Shown: positions 25,501-30,006 of the stretch, in pieces | Layout of the letters: each line of letters opens with the position of its first letter | How positions within the stretch are numbered: position 1 is the first letter of the stretch | NCBI GenBank assembly: GCA_944380695.1 | Contig: CALWII010000004.1 | Coordinates: 1-30,006, forward strand | Direction: 5' to 3' | DNA: 30,006 nucleotides | Origin: an uncultured Clostridia bacterium | Lineage (GTDB): Bacteria > Bacillota > Clostridia > Christensenellales > UBA1242 | Program-made: the position numbers and the translations under genes | Notes under the pieces: model-generated | The model's input: only the letters and a program-made list of their open reading frames with translations | Told to the model about the DNA's origin: nothing | Databases searched by the model: none

Positions 25501-25681
25501 AACCAATCTCCACACCGGCGCAGGATACACACCTAGCAGTGGTGAATACATTAGCGTTGTCATAAAAGTTAAAGCTTCTGGAGGTGCTACAAATAGTTTT
25601 AAATACAAAGATGATTATGATAAGGTATTAAGCACATTCAGAATTATACTTGTAAGTGACAGCTCGTCGCCCTCGACATAA
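13562..25681 (+). CDS. Giant membrane-anchored extracellular protein, 4039 residues, with β-rich and tandem repeats
   Basis: The start is ATG 13562 after AAGGAGGA; the end is a double stop TAA TAA. Residues 1-8 are polar and basic, and about 9-31 form one hydrophobic segment (WQIVIIFVSIILLAVGGGIL) with no lipobox or clear cleavage site, so it is probably a signal anchor that leaves about 4000 residues outside. No LPXTG motif or second membrane span is seen at the C-terminus (ends VSDSSSPST). The body is Ser/Thr/Asn/Asp/Glu-rich, poor in Cys and full of alternating β-strand patterns. One stretch near 846-899 (SSSQPNLVIVNQDNEISFGN, then NIIITISSGD) resembles a bacterial Ig-like (Big_2) fold. 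Residues 2202-2824 are ten tandem repeats. I recognise no enzyme motif. A role as adhesin, stalk or cell-surface scaffold is inference. The cardiolipin synthase gene follows after 31 bp without a terminator. Confidence 0.9.
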   Translation: MKLKAPKPWQIVIIFVSIILLAVGGGILYAYFSTDGFKEKPVYPVITVSDKNQIYNNDRGQYEADSDFSLEFTTATEGVNRKNITLSFPSGIAFERNEEDGTISDGVIIVPEKISLEEEFKVVLVKDAYDPTTFELIEGDNIPEDAVYVNRGGVSDLIITPEDNKDYNSQIKIAVDVPVLKINLTLKDATTGLEFGADNGIVKIPENTNFVVEADFIPKASRYQFSDEKNSAVAEENRKEKTVYLYTDATGIVMNYVEKSDIYFSALDQVSSENIIDAYVFKSAKDEKAFVSENFGLEEKALYSQAISVLSPPNANSVKANISPAVVEANVSSFSVNTNSEDSPYPLEVSKVFKIVAGPGSAVSGALNIQVRNEHQEILSGLIKNVAARISSITGADGVVLTDANRIANYATLRGAGNVEIDGTEYTYINSSVRDLNLANFEISALQPCSIQIEVVLVLQDEFENYHIFNPESKHLLYANATEQPDDDVSWSDTWLDKSGINLKIIYSGGQVVPTEYKQNLSDVAVVPSTNTYQRKVFFIYYEGNEQSKNIVSTTSIGEGAYYVNGTLLKLYPLNGSELVVNGSGKCKLIFATVRTDAYGEPIMSTDNTDKNKIYNLVQVSDSVDVEVENSLRGISELNGVVADAELFDNESNQFAIPTDKDNVITLQIGLEVGDAEIFLEEYSKGRISLFATTTSDGSGEKLNNVFVFEVQEDDIQKNTDKEIVKVKVSTNPTLAISEEKGISYYIHIEYNNSVTTELTSAEIYRGRVSESNKVGSAIIVYNQITKELDSDLIDAMFDVKQMLQANGNSDIQIFTQDSEEGIGLTDFNYRLGKIIRKDAFGRQFYPSYTVSSSQPNLVIVNQDNEISFGNGEGNNIIITISSGDATESFTMNVEVVGLSDITVNRISAQNLGSVYYEPESTYIQPGQDIIFRTVGEEGEENKGILKLFVGEEEGKEEYYSNKYYIKFNDTYLASYDDSLWELIWVYDKNGDRIGNNHSSLSQKDIYGIGIKGHLGSDVTLVFNAYNDNKTVNFTFTVTIKATATLTKNSLNYVKYGEEMVGVSQHDDSSRTGVYAGFGINLNNDKNQYPDNYLEVENVNWGSVYANNNYIYLNSSGNAEIYAQEQSNGNNGKLIGKINNGVIIFEDVTVATEYNITLFAINEKEDASGKHVGNQYGFNITIPFTVYPNITISYSENNGSTIKLSNLISEGGYSWTNVFGLARITKIPQKENSCIGHSTPPNDLYSCGISSYEFSNYVEINTTNNLTNNLIILKNAPTFARGETSKKITLTAFDSNRNIVATKEFELELGVSLNDLAAPDTDRKYLITSDYSLSTSEIKAVRQNDGYDVILLAPNTSSLYVNSKFKVNGFDIQLQKHLESSATAFYTFSNTTADYTSITLKSSGAITNQSNTYLLLYFNYGSTTYAVWQVPVVYSLIGSQLPSIDCSNQEDLSDVFGNGLDKDVTAGNTYKLVKDNEASSDQVCYIFEKTDDSIGLEFAVVDSIGGQTISNLSDTPVVSIDNSGRLVLKNVENGIETSVVIKITISKGAYSYDFYLTLNVIPNAKLQPVIYPGGEGASAEFVQSNSAQSETAIDLDQQHEITGKQRFPDTAVDLNTTASPISLSDGKYSISEVTIAGEEVTDYSEFVRLENNTKLVFSNSASNLIVKIIKQYSNYYGAVAEYTFVFNSTNIEYSLRFTPEESQDKITGNDESGYLLTLSKQSGKHTITVQPTQKDETGATSDVETTVEIISFVDSNGDIITEWGNSMSGWEKPSFNNKILTISIPNFVSEDTNFGINFLIAGEQYVQLRVFVPATVTVTWQTGTLSGGMQYSLLQGEETNWFAEIPTDDSISNITITSDKSFIIPNNASRTITVLPIYKEPQSATITINYEYDGKPGSASKTLEFQPNLRVEDYEDNSPIVSGTTRKIGIENVLIDNGEIKQLNGYSLQETSYTQGLIQRVEIWKNNEQAYIKITPKDVAQTTSTWIEFKLKFYDPNGYYFETDVIRISFVIKPAVIPTVTYPMPAGENEKLEYESISLQNENFNVVEFMHSTAPFADNPRVHFGLVEATPGDETPTVSEYATQTINLKTPIPTGVTLTDDVFRADARVPSGTAVTFEISYRGVVAEYKIYLFEKAITSTINSTINQVTNTDKPYEKIYADQGDVYIGEKSTSVGNNIKINGAEYSFEYKLSFDTSLDEPNGNVEINGSTYAYKYDESTNTLTLSLVYEGTEGSITADGQEISYSYANNQLSFNTANNIVITGNVKINGSTYAYKYDGSTNTLTLSLVYEGEGGSITVGEQEINYSYANNQLSFNIADNTVITGNVKINGKTYAYEYDTSAEKLTLSLVYVGNGNNGSITVDGQEINYSYKEEQLYFNETRVTTVGKVKTGRNTYNYQYDTSAEKLTLSLVYVGNGNNGSITVDGQEINYSYTDTEGRKLVIENGEFEVTAGDIKIGDKTYTYKYDTSAGKLTLSLVYVGNRNNGSITVDGQEINYYYDGSQLVIVSGVFEITTGNVEINGKTYAYEYDTSAGKLTLTLIYEGEGGLITVGGKEISYSYEESKLTIKNNIELTELAGNVEINGKTYAYKYDTSAEKLTLSLVYEGEGGSTTVDGQGISYSYEESKLTIKNNIELTELAGNVEINGINYEYEYDTSAGKLTLTLVYEGEDGSITVGKQEINYSYEESKLTINNIELTELGGNVEIDGKTYAYNYDADTNTLTLTLVYEGEGGLITVGGQGINYSYDESKLTIKNNIELTELAGNVEIDGKTYAYNYDADTNTLTLTLVYNGTDGSINLDGIEYSYTTSLELSKLNSAGEKYIGTGGTISIGNYKYYYGYSNNKLTLSPTTNIFAKNRLLQLSVSSSARVGSVYKIYAVADNDPSQFKLLASFQLTSAHIASGLIYIDIGILSNINNDNLLNSDYYFAFGSESNGGFVPSINPGVSILRQASRVEYYYTLADGSTVLIVDDSLKIIETEINENGAPVTSTTASKFDNGDLATFKITYDIDGVASEGGVTLCAKKSLDIQVGRAWTEGNKEVIEIQTNWLNHYKLVEQAEIIHPSTGEYISASSIMSGNAKLELEIINPNQFKSIGFDTGNIDLSEFKYLTSDNKDYLTYTPIKDNENDLVYDFYLSAEGADNNGDYILLKFTYSSGDMDQSFFIVLKLIPAYDVKIGNVQVATAGEISSSNSNISAPYDFITDENNKKMVVASMGSDSIISFVRRNSEDKSNIATSLTYEIIVSDSGEYNSPENVVNLKYDNSWEKEPENNVLDDGDVLTYNGTTPNAELIFTPTKVIFGQRKYKVTIRNIWGFEVEFYFTVSPEVLQNPVVTNLSETQFTEGESFDIGVLYDVFTVSKRDDGKYSILRQVDQMPVPATELDLGLVILDNIDTWIFEGVTIPEGSDFVPGISKEYYDNYYKYKNYQTYKYVTIETVSFQFGDEAPISVDAIAGINNGDKLATESNESDYRAPSKKFTVPNMPGWYYGNNNAINAKMIINLKYSRPTETEAGAETETETETCSVTYNVQISRNIKIESEKNVVIDSEPFELSNYIKISKSGVEHTGGADYYDDTLEVTLPIGAEATIELTVNRSEQSTTSEQSTTKSLTLTNKNQIRKVTFYQSMSDIIGFTLQPDTDTVTIKVVPSNDDTVVRYAGRDISAQTKNDEGYTIGKTGSTSNTSWSAKSDDTLYIENSGRFGILDNSYISVTKSYIVGVNTADEDEPDEMKYYRFNKNYLITSKYYSFDNGLGQEDLKRINVSAVTQTNDGGYIIPINVWASGMKIYQAGEDENNRPTSGGTEINFANLFKKVIEKNAITSLNGLGLSDKLYYMQDDAGTKSLYYFETVTGEYGEKSVSIDINGVGYTFTKDESGNIYHKKSGGEGDSTKVEFENESDAAVITLEGQEFVIEKSDVTVAIIYQVEEVSISDDTNTAYYISGNTKIHFDLGGEQPYCYIYKIDDSSPIYFEVRVGEGLVSTAYFEGTNLHTGAGYTPSSGEYISVVIKVKASGGATNSFKYKDDYDKVLSTFRIILVSDSSSPST
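16367..16384 (+). repeat. 9-bp tandem duplication in the giant gene
   Basis: GGCGAAGAA occurs twice in direct succession, encoding GEEGEE. It is in frame, and a nearby acidic stretch repeats the theme (GEEEGKEE). Confidence 0.6.
17347..17370 (+). repeat. 12-bp tandem duplication in the giant gene
   Basis: AACGAACAATTT occurs twice in direct succession and gives TNNLTNNL in the protein. The unit keeps the frame. Confidence 0.65.
20165..22033 (+). repeat. Ten tandem repeats of 183-198 bp (61-66 residues) inside the giant gene
   Basis: Units begin at 20165, 20348, 20531, 20717, 20915, 21104, 21290, 21476, 21659 and 21845, each with a codon for Gly in GNVEINGKTYAY-like sequence (residues 2202, 2263, 2324, 2386, 2452, 2515, 2577, 2639, 2700, 2762). 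A degenerate copy precedes them and a partial one follows (GTISIGNYKYYYGY). Each unit has two related halves of about 30 residues. Half A runs GNVEINGKTYAYKYD to KLTLSLVYEG; half B runs GSITVDGQEINYSYE to KLTIKNNIEL. Both fit G-x-[VI]-x-[VI]-[ND]-G-x-x-[YI]-x-Y-x-Y, then L-T-[LI]. Copies 6-9 are nearly identical in DNA over long stretches, which points to recent duplication or gene conversion. All unit lengths are multiples of three. Confidence 0.95.
24090..24113 (+). repeat. Hexanucleotide microsatellite (CTGAAA)4 in the giant gene
   Basis: Four perfect copies of CTGAAA encode an alternating Thr-Glu run (TETETE), with a diverged copy just upstream (ACTGAAACCGAAGC). Slippage would change length without breaking the frame. 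Confidence 0.8.
24332..24367 (+). repeat. 18-bp tandem duplication in the giant gene
   Basis: AGTGAACAATCAACAACA occurs twice in direct succession, giving SEQSTTSEQSTT. It is a Ser/Thr/Gln linker-like segment and the unit keeps the frame. Confidence 0.85.
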
Positions 25682-25712
25682 TAATTAAACGTCAATAAAA
25701 GGAGGTTATGTT

Positions 25713-27170
25713 ATGCACTGGTCTTTCTGGGTTTTGGTCGCTTTTGGAGTTCTAGGCATCGTAAACCTCCTTTTGCTTGTTGGTATGGTTTTTCTCGAAA
25801 AGAAAAAGCCTCAAACAATTATTGCGTGGTTGACTATTTTAACATTTTTTCCTGGAGTTGGATTTATTTTTTATGTGCTATTAGGTAGCGGATTGAGTTA
25901 CAGAACAAGACGGATGTTAAAAAGAAAATCGATTTCAGAAAAAGATGTTTTAAGCAATATTAAAGGGTTAAAAACATTTTCAGAAGTAAGTGCTATGAGA
26001 AGATTTTCAAAAGACGGTGAACTTATGAAACTGTGTTTTGATATGGGCGGTTATCCTTGTCTAGGCAATGATGTTAAATTTTTCTGTCACGGATTCGAAA
26101 AAATGGCGATATTAAAACAAGATTTGCTTTCAGCAAAACATTCGATTAATTTGGAATATTACATTTTCGCCAATGATAGCGTGGGCAGAGAAATAATGGA
26201 CATTCTTATAAAAAAAGCAAAAGAAGGGGTAAAGGTAAAACTTATTTATGATTCGGTGGGAAGCAAAAAAACTCGTAAAAGATTTTTTAGAAAACTAGAA
26301 AAAGCAGGTGGAGAGGTGGCCGAGTTTTTCCCTCCTTTTATGCACATCAGGATGATAAATTTAAAAATCAATTATCGAAATCATAGAAAGATTGTTGTGA
26401 TAGATGGTAAAATAGCATACACAGGCGGGATTAATATCCGCGAAGACCACATGGGAATGAAAAAAAGGCTTTCCCCTTGGCGTGATGCAAGTATTAGAAT
26501 AGAAGGGGGAGGCGTTTTCCCTTTACAAAACATCTTTTTAGATGACTGGAGATATGCAAAAAATGATAAAACGCCGACTGAACATTATATTGACGAGTAT
26601 TTCCCTGCACCAAAGCATCGAGGTGATGTAGGTTTGCAAGTTTTAACATCTGGTCCTGATTCTAAACTTCAAAAAATTAAAGAGGCTTATGTTAAGATGA
26701 TTACAACTGCAAAAAAACGAGTATGGTTGCAAACCCCATATTTTGTTCCAGACGATGTTTTTATTTCTGCTTTAACTATTGCACAAAAAAGTGGAGTTGA
26801 TGTGAGGATAATTCTTCCATCAAAGCCGGACAGATGGACGGTGTTTTATCCTACTTTATCTTATGCAAGAGAAATGGCGCAAATAGGTGTTAAAACTTAT
26901 TTTTACAATGGGTTTATGCACGCAAAAACTCTATTGGTTGATGATGACAAACTTTCCATTGGTAGTTGCAATTTAGATAACCGCTCTTTTGGGTTAAATT
27001 TTGAGAGCACTGTTATACTTTATTCTGAAAAATTAAATGCAGAGTATGCGGAAGAAATGCAAAAAGATATGGCCGAATCCAACTTGGCAGACGAATCATA
27101 TTTCAAAAAAGCACCTGCGTTAAGTAAAATCGCACAATCAATTTTTCGATTGTTTGCGCCATTGCTTTAA
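25713..27170 (+). CDS. Cardiolipin synthase-type phospholipase D protein
   Basis: The family condenses two phosphatidylglycerol molecules into cardiolipin and glycerol in the membrane. The 485-residue product has two N-terminal membrane segments (about 5-28 and 37-59) in a PLD-nuclease N-terminal domain (KKPQTIIAWLTILTFFPGVG). Two HKD motifs follow: H224-R-K226 with D231 in NHRKIVVIDG, then GGINI; and H403-A-K405 with D410 in FMHAKTLLVD, then GSCNLDNRSF. Length and layout match Cls of Bacillota. The start is ATG 25713 with GGAGG 7 nt upstream; an earlier ATG at 25708 is out of frame. It lies 31 bp after the giant gene with no terminator or clear promoter between, so co-transcription is likely. 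It ends at a bidirectional terminator. Confidence 0.93.
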   Translation: MHWSFWVLVAFGVLGIVNLLLLVGMVFLEKKKPQTIIAWLTILTFFPGVGFIFYVLLGSGLSYRTRRMLKRKSISEKDVLSNIKGLKTFSEVSAMRRFSKDGELMKLCFDMGGYPCLGNDVKFFCHGFEKMAILKQDLLSAKHSINLEYYIFANDSVGREIMDILIKKAKEGVKVKLIYDSVGSKKTRKRFFRKLEKAGGEVAEFFPPFMHIRMINLKINYRNHRKIVVIDGKIAYTGGINIREDHMGMKKRLSPWRDASIRIEGGGVFPLQNIFLDDWRYAKNDKTPTEHYIDEYFPAPKHRGDVGLQVLTSGPDSKLQKIKEAYVKMITTAKKRVWLQTPYFVPDDVFISALTIAQKSGVDVRIILPSKPDRWTVFYPTLSYAREMAQIGVKTYFYNGFMHAKTLLVDDDKLSIGSCNLDNRSFGLNFESTVILYSEKLNAEYAEEMQKDMAESNLADESYFKKAPALSKIAQSIFRLFAPLL

Positions 27171-27193
27171 AAAAAGTCCTTAACGGACTTTTT
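27171..27193. terminator. Bidirectional terminator between the cardiolipin synthase and nucleoside hydrolase genes
   Basis: AAAAAGTCC (27171-27179) and GGACTTTTT (27185-27193) form a 9-bp stem with loop TTAAC, flanked by A and T runs. It follows the cardiolipin synthase stop directly and overlaps the stop codon of the convergent nucleoside hydrolase gene (27192-27194), so it serves both. Confidence 0.85.
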
Positions 27194-28112
27194 ATTTTGC
27201 CTTTTTCAGAACAGTTTCAAATTCCTTAATGATTTTGTCTCGGTTGGCCTTTGTTATTAGTTTTATATTTGAGCTTTCTTTGTACTTAAATAATGTTTGC
27301 CCACGCTCTTTTTCGTTAGTAGTGTTGACAAAAATTTTTACATCTTTAAACTCAAAATATTCTGGATGTGTCACTGACATCACCGCGCATAAATCGTGCG
27401 TTGCAAATTTGTCAGTAGGTAATAACAAATCGTGATATCCATTGTATAGTTTTTTAACTATACTGCCGTATTTACCAAAAGTCTCCCATTTATCAAGTAA
27501 AGGTTGTTGTAAAAATACAGAAAGCCCCGCTTCAGATGGACTGATTATGGTTGGTATTCCCAGTTTTGTCACGAAATCAAATGCCTCCGGATCGGAGTAT
27601 GCATTGAAGCTTGCATAAGGTGTTATGCTTCCTTTCCCGGATATCGTTCCGCCCATTACTATAAGTTGTTTTATTTTGGTTTGAATCTCTGGATATTTTT
27701 GTACTGACTTTGCAAGGGTCGAACAAGGTGCAGTGCAGATATATGTTATATTGTCGAATTTGTTCACACAATCCCGAATGGCTTCTTCTGCACCGTATTT
27801 TGTGCGATTTATTGTTTTTGTCAATGTGGAAGAAACATTTATCAATGCACCAAGACCACTTTTACCGTGGACATTTAAAGAGGGGGTTTTATGTTTTGCC
27901 AATGATTCCTTGGCACCTTGTACTACAGGTGGACTTGTTTTTGAAAAGTTTTCGGTTATATAAAGAGCGTTTAATGTACTTTGTTTTATAGGTTTATTTC
28001 CTTTTGTGACGCAGATAAGACGAGGCTCAATCTGTTTAGCCAAAAAACTATAAATCATAGCAACTGAATCATCAACACCTGGATCGACATCAAGTATTAT
28101 GTTCTTCTTCAT
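27192..28112 (-). CDS. Nucleoside hydrolase (inosine/uridine-preferring type)
   Basis: The family hydrolyses the N-glycosidic bond of nucleosides to free base and ribose in salvage pathways. The 306-residue product has the calcium- and ribose-binding motif DVDPGVDD (8-15), HGKSGLG in the middle, LIVMGGTISGKGSITPYASF with FNAYSDPEAF, and ATHDLCAV late in the sequence, where the family has its conserved HD. The length is normal. No signal peptide is seen, so it is cytoplasmic. The base preference cannot be told. ATG 28112 has AGAGG upstream. It lies 9 nt after the protease gene and is probably transcribed with it. Confidence 0.92.
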   Translation of the reverse strand: MKKNIILDVDPGVDDSVAMIYSFLAKQIEPRLICVTKGNKPIKQSTLNALYITENFSKTSPPVVQGAKESLAKHKTPSLNVHGKSGLGALINVSSTLTKTINRTKYGAEEAIRDCVNKFDNITYICTAPCSTLAKSVQKYPEIQTKIKQLIVMGGTISGKGSITPYASFNAYSDPEAFDFVTKLGIPTIISPSEAGLSVFLQQPLLDKWETFGKYGSIVKKLYNGYHDLLLPTDKFATHDLCAVMSVTHPEYFEFKDVKIFVNTTNEKERGQTLFKYKESSNIKLITKANRDKIIKEFETVLKKAK

Positions 28113-28121
28113 AAAACCTCT

Positions 28122-29318
28122 TTATTTAATTATGGAAAAATAGCTTTTGCTTGCTGTAATTATAATATCGTTTGCTCCATTGCCATTCATATATGTTATT
28201 GTGAATGTTGAACCTTCGTAAACTGTTAACATAAAATCATCGAGTTCAAACGCTCTTGAAAGTTCAATTTTGTTGCCATCTTTCTCTATGGAAATTATTT
28301 TGTCGCCTTTACTAATCCCTGTAGATGCGAAAAGCGTTCCTACATCCGTTACAATTATGTCTTCTTTGATAAATGTAAGACCCGTGCTTTCCTCATAAAC
28401 GGCTTTTGAGTTTTCGCCATCGTATTTCAAACCTGAGTCAAACAAATATAAACCCGTTAAGTTTGTGTAGTTTTTATATGTGTTTAATATGTTTTCTGCC
28501 ACTCCGACAGCAACGCGTACAGGAATTGCGTTGCTATAATCTTCCGAATCTTCTGCACCTGCACTCGGTACACCAATTAACTCACCTTTTTCATTATAAA
28601 GTCCGCCTCCGCTGTTTCCTGGGTTAATGGCGGCGTCGAAACGAATAGCTCGATATGAGATGTATTTTTGTTGGAGACCTGGTGTTGTGCTTTCGTTTAC
28701 GCTCACTTCTATGGGTTCAGATTCTACGCTAATGATTCCACGAGTTGCGCTTAATCCTTCAAAGTTTGGATTACCTATGGCGATGACAGTTGAACCTAGT
28801 TTTGGTGTACTTTTCGCAACAGTTACCGCCTTTAATCCATATTCTGATAATTGGTGACCATTAATTTTTAAAACTGCGATATCGTATTCTTGTGTTCCAC
28901 CAATATATTCGCAAGACAAGACATTGTTTCCCATTACCAAGTTGGAGGCAAAACTGGATGAATCAACATAACAGTATTCAGAACCATAAGGTTGGGCGTA
29001 AATATTGTTTGATATATCACCGCTGAAATAATCGCCATTTGCAATTACGTGGTAATTTGTTATGATATAGCCTTCAGTGTCCGAATCGTTAATATAGTAA
29101 ACTACGCCAGCTCCTGCGGAATAACCGGTATCTGTCTCTGCAACAATTGCGACTGTGGACAAAGCCGCAAGATTGGTCGCTTGCGTTAAATCAGATGTTA
29201 TAACAACTTCTTCTGTTACCGCTGGGGCAACATACTCCGTTTTAATTTGGCAACCACTAAAAAGAAGTGCGATTGGCAAGATCATTACTGATAATAATGA
29301 AAAAAGTTTCTTTTTCAT
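28122..29318 (-). CDS. HtrA-like (S1C) serine protease, predicted lipoprotein
   Basis: The 398-residue product starts with a lipoprotein signal peptide (KKKLF, then a hydrophobic core, then LLFSGC with the lipidated Cys at 23). The chymotrypsin-fold domain has a complete triad: H90 in TNYHVIA, D146 in EYDIAVLKI and S236 in NPGNSGGGLYN. A PDZ-like C-terminal domain (about 305-398) has GTLFASTGISKGDKIISIE. It would act outside the cell, tethered to the membrane, in quality control or processing of exported proteins. Most Bacillota HtrA proteins have an N-terminal membrane helix instead of a lipobox, which makes this version somewhat unusual. The lipobox has Phe at -3, tolerated but not ideal. 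ATG 29318 has AAAGGAG 4 nt upstream. Confidence 0.92.
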   Translation of the reverse strand: MKKKLFSLLSVMILPIALLFSGCQIKTEYVAPAVTEEVVITSDLTQATNLAALSTVAIVAETDTGYSAGAGVVYYINDSDTEGYIITNYHVIANGDYFSGDISNNIYAQPYGSEYCYVDSSSFASNLVMGNNVLSCEYIGGTQEYDIAVLKINGHQLSEYGLKAVTVAKSTPKLGSTVIAIGNPNFEGLSATRGIISVESEPIEVSVNESTTPGLQQKYISYRAIRFDAAINPGNSGGGLYNEKGELIGVPSAGAEDSEDYSNAIPVRVAVGVAENILNTYKNYTNLTGLYLFDSGLKYDGENSKAVYEESTGLTFIKEDIIVTDVGTLFASTGISKGDKIISIEKDGNKIELSRAFELDDFMLTVYEGSTFTITYMNGNGANDIIITASKSYFSIIK

Positions 29319-29338
29319 AAAGCTCCTTTAATAAAAAA

Positions 29339-29367
29339 ATTATAACTCAAACAAAAAAAATATGCAA
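29339..29367 (-). promoter_or_regulatory. Promoter of the protease/nucleoside hydrolase pair
   Basis: On the minus strand there is TTGCAT (29362-29367), a 17-bp spacer and TATAAT (29339-29344). The predicted start is near 29332, giving a 14-nt leader that contains AAAGGAG. The -35 is weak. Confidence 0.6.
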
Positions 29368-29389
29368 ATAATTGAGTTGATTTTAAAGT

Positions 29390-29881
29390 TTAATGGCTGT
29401 TGAGTGTAATGCTGCCTTTTATTTTAAGCCCTATAATGTCAACATAGTCGTAAGTTTTTAAAGGCCTATCTAATGCGGGGATTGAATGTGCACTCACAAA
29501 AATCTCATTGTTTTCTATTTTTGTTATAATCAAAGAATGGCTAAATCTTGGAAGTTCTTGTTTTAATTGTATTATATCGCCAATATCCAACTTGTCTAAT
29601 TTTTCCATTTCTGCAAACACCCCGTATTGTTTTTTTGAAAGCAAAAATTGTTTTAGGTATTCGACTCCTGTCCAGCTAGGAGACCTATCAAATGAATTTT
29701 TGTAGAACCAGCCATAATATTTGTCAAAGTTCATTATGCCTCCACCAGCAAGCAGACATTGAGAAACAAAATTAGTGCAATCGCCACCTAAATCGTCGAA
29801 GTAGTAAAAAGATGGATTTTTGTCTAGTGCCCACTTCTTTGCATATGCGACAGCGGATTGACGGTCATACTCCTTTATCAT
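29390..29881 (-). CDS. Putative amidase-domain protein (Amidase_6 type)
   Basis: The 163-residue product matches the putative amidase domain of Bacillota (Amidase_6): an opening YDRQSAVAYAKKWALDKNPSFY, then GGDCTNFVSQCLLAGGG with the likely catalytic C35, and FSHSLIIT with the likely catalytic H115 (another His at 132 in SAHS). This Cys-His arrangement resembles NlpC/P60 cell-wall hydrolases, but the substrate is not established. There is no signal peptide or membrane segment, unlike many relatives, so it would act in the cytoplasm or leave by another route. The start must be ATG 29881, since homology begins five residues in. No ribosome binding site precedes it; TAAAAT (29888-29893) lies six bases upstream, so the mRNA may be leaderless. 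An AAAGGAG inside the first codons leads only to an out-of-frame ATG. Confidence 0.88.
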   Translation of the reverse strand: MIKEYDRQSAVAYAKKWALDKNPSFYYFDDLGGDCTNFVSQCLLAGGGIMNFDKYYGWFYKNSFDRSPSWTGVEYLKQFLLSKKQYGVFAEMEKLDKLDIGDIIQLKQELPRFSHSLIITKIENNEIFVSAHSIPALDRPLKTYDYVDIIGLKIKGSITLNSH

Positions 29882-29973
29882 ATAATTATTTTATATTTTT
29901 ATGAGAGACATTTATTCTTATAAGTTTTTCAAAGTATTCGATTTCGAGAAGTTTAAAAAATTTAATTTAACTA

Positions 29974-30002
29974 TTGCAATTCATTTTTGTTTATGCTATA
30001 CT
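29974..30002 (+). promoter_or_regulatory. Promoter at the right edge, reading out of the window
   Basis: TTGCAA (29974-29979), a 17-bp spacer and TATACT (29997-30002), with TG before the -10 (extended -10: TGCTATACT). It is divergent from the amidase gene and must drive a gene beyond the window. Confidence 0.65.
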
Positions 30003-30006
30003 TTGG

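Noticed and set aside
27577..27991. Open frames on both strands within the nucleoside hydrolase gene
   Set aside because: The nucleoside hydrolase motifs cover the region on the minus strand; the others lack start signals and homology.
1..30006. A defence system, toxin-antitoxin pair or biosynthetic cluster
   Set aside because: No genes with such motifs were found; the window is mainly housekeeping and envelope genes plus one giant surface protein.

Overview
The window looks like chromosomal DNA of a low-GC, Gram-positive-type bacterium, most likely an uncultured member of the Clostridia (Bacillota). The reasons are the AT-rich base composition, strong GGAGG ribosome binding sites, many -35/-10 boxes spaced exactly 17 bp apart, a T-box leader on glyS, a one-chain glycyl-tRNA synthetase, an FtsI/SpoVD-type penicillin-binding protein with a PASTA domain, and YugP-type metallopeptidases. 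The standard genetic code fits. Species cannot be named from the sequence.

Layout. 1-713: the 3' end of a serine site-specific recombinase whose frame runs antisense through an intact tRNA-Ser(GCU) gene (578-668, minus), which has its own promoter and terminator. 844-1416: a small membrane protein. 1468-1689 (minus): a DUF2188-type protein. 1978-8239: a probable four-gene operon of a very large CvpA-like membrane protein, rsmH, an FtsL-like protein and a division/sporulation penicillin-binding protein. 8369-9812: two tandem membrane zinc metallopeptidases of identical length, the first apparently on a leaderless mRNA. 9888-11412 (minus): glyS under a T-box riboswitch. 11465-13042 (minus): an ABC-F ATPase.

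13043-13561 is a divergent, extremely AT-rich intergenic region with A-tracts phased at 10 bp, which predicts bent DNA. 13562-25681 is one gene for a 4039-residue membrane-anchored extracellular protein. It contains ten tandem 61-66-residue repeats, each made of two related halves of about 30 residues. It is followed by a cardiolipin synthase-type phospholipase D protein (25713-27170), probably co-transcribed. On the minus strand come a nucleoside hydrolase, an HtrA-like lipoprotein protease and a small amidase-domain protein (27192-29881). A plus-strand promoter sits at the right edge.

Most of the window serves the cell envelope: septal peptidoglycan synthesis (rsmH-ftsL-PBP), membrane proteolysis, phospholipid synthesis, an exported protease and a giant surface protein. 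The least explained parts are the giant protein with its bipartite repeat array, the bent-DNA tract in front of it, the roughly 760-residue extension on the CvpA-like protein, and the very short T-box.
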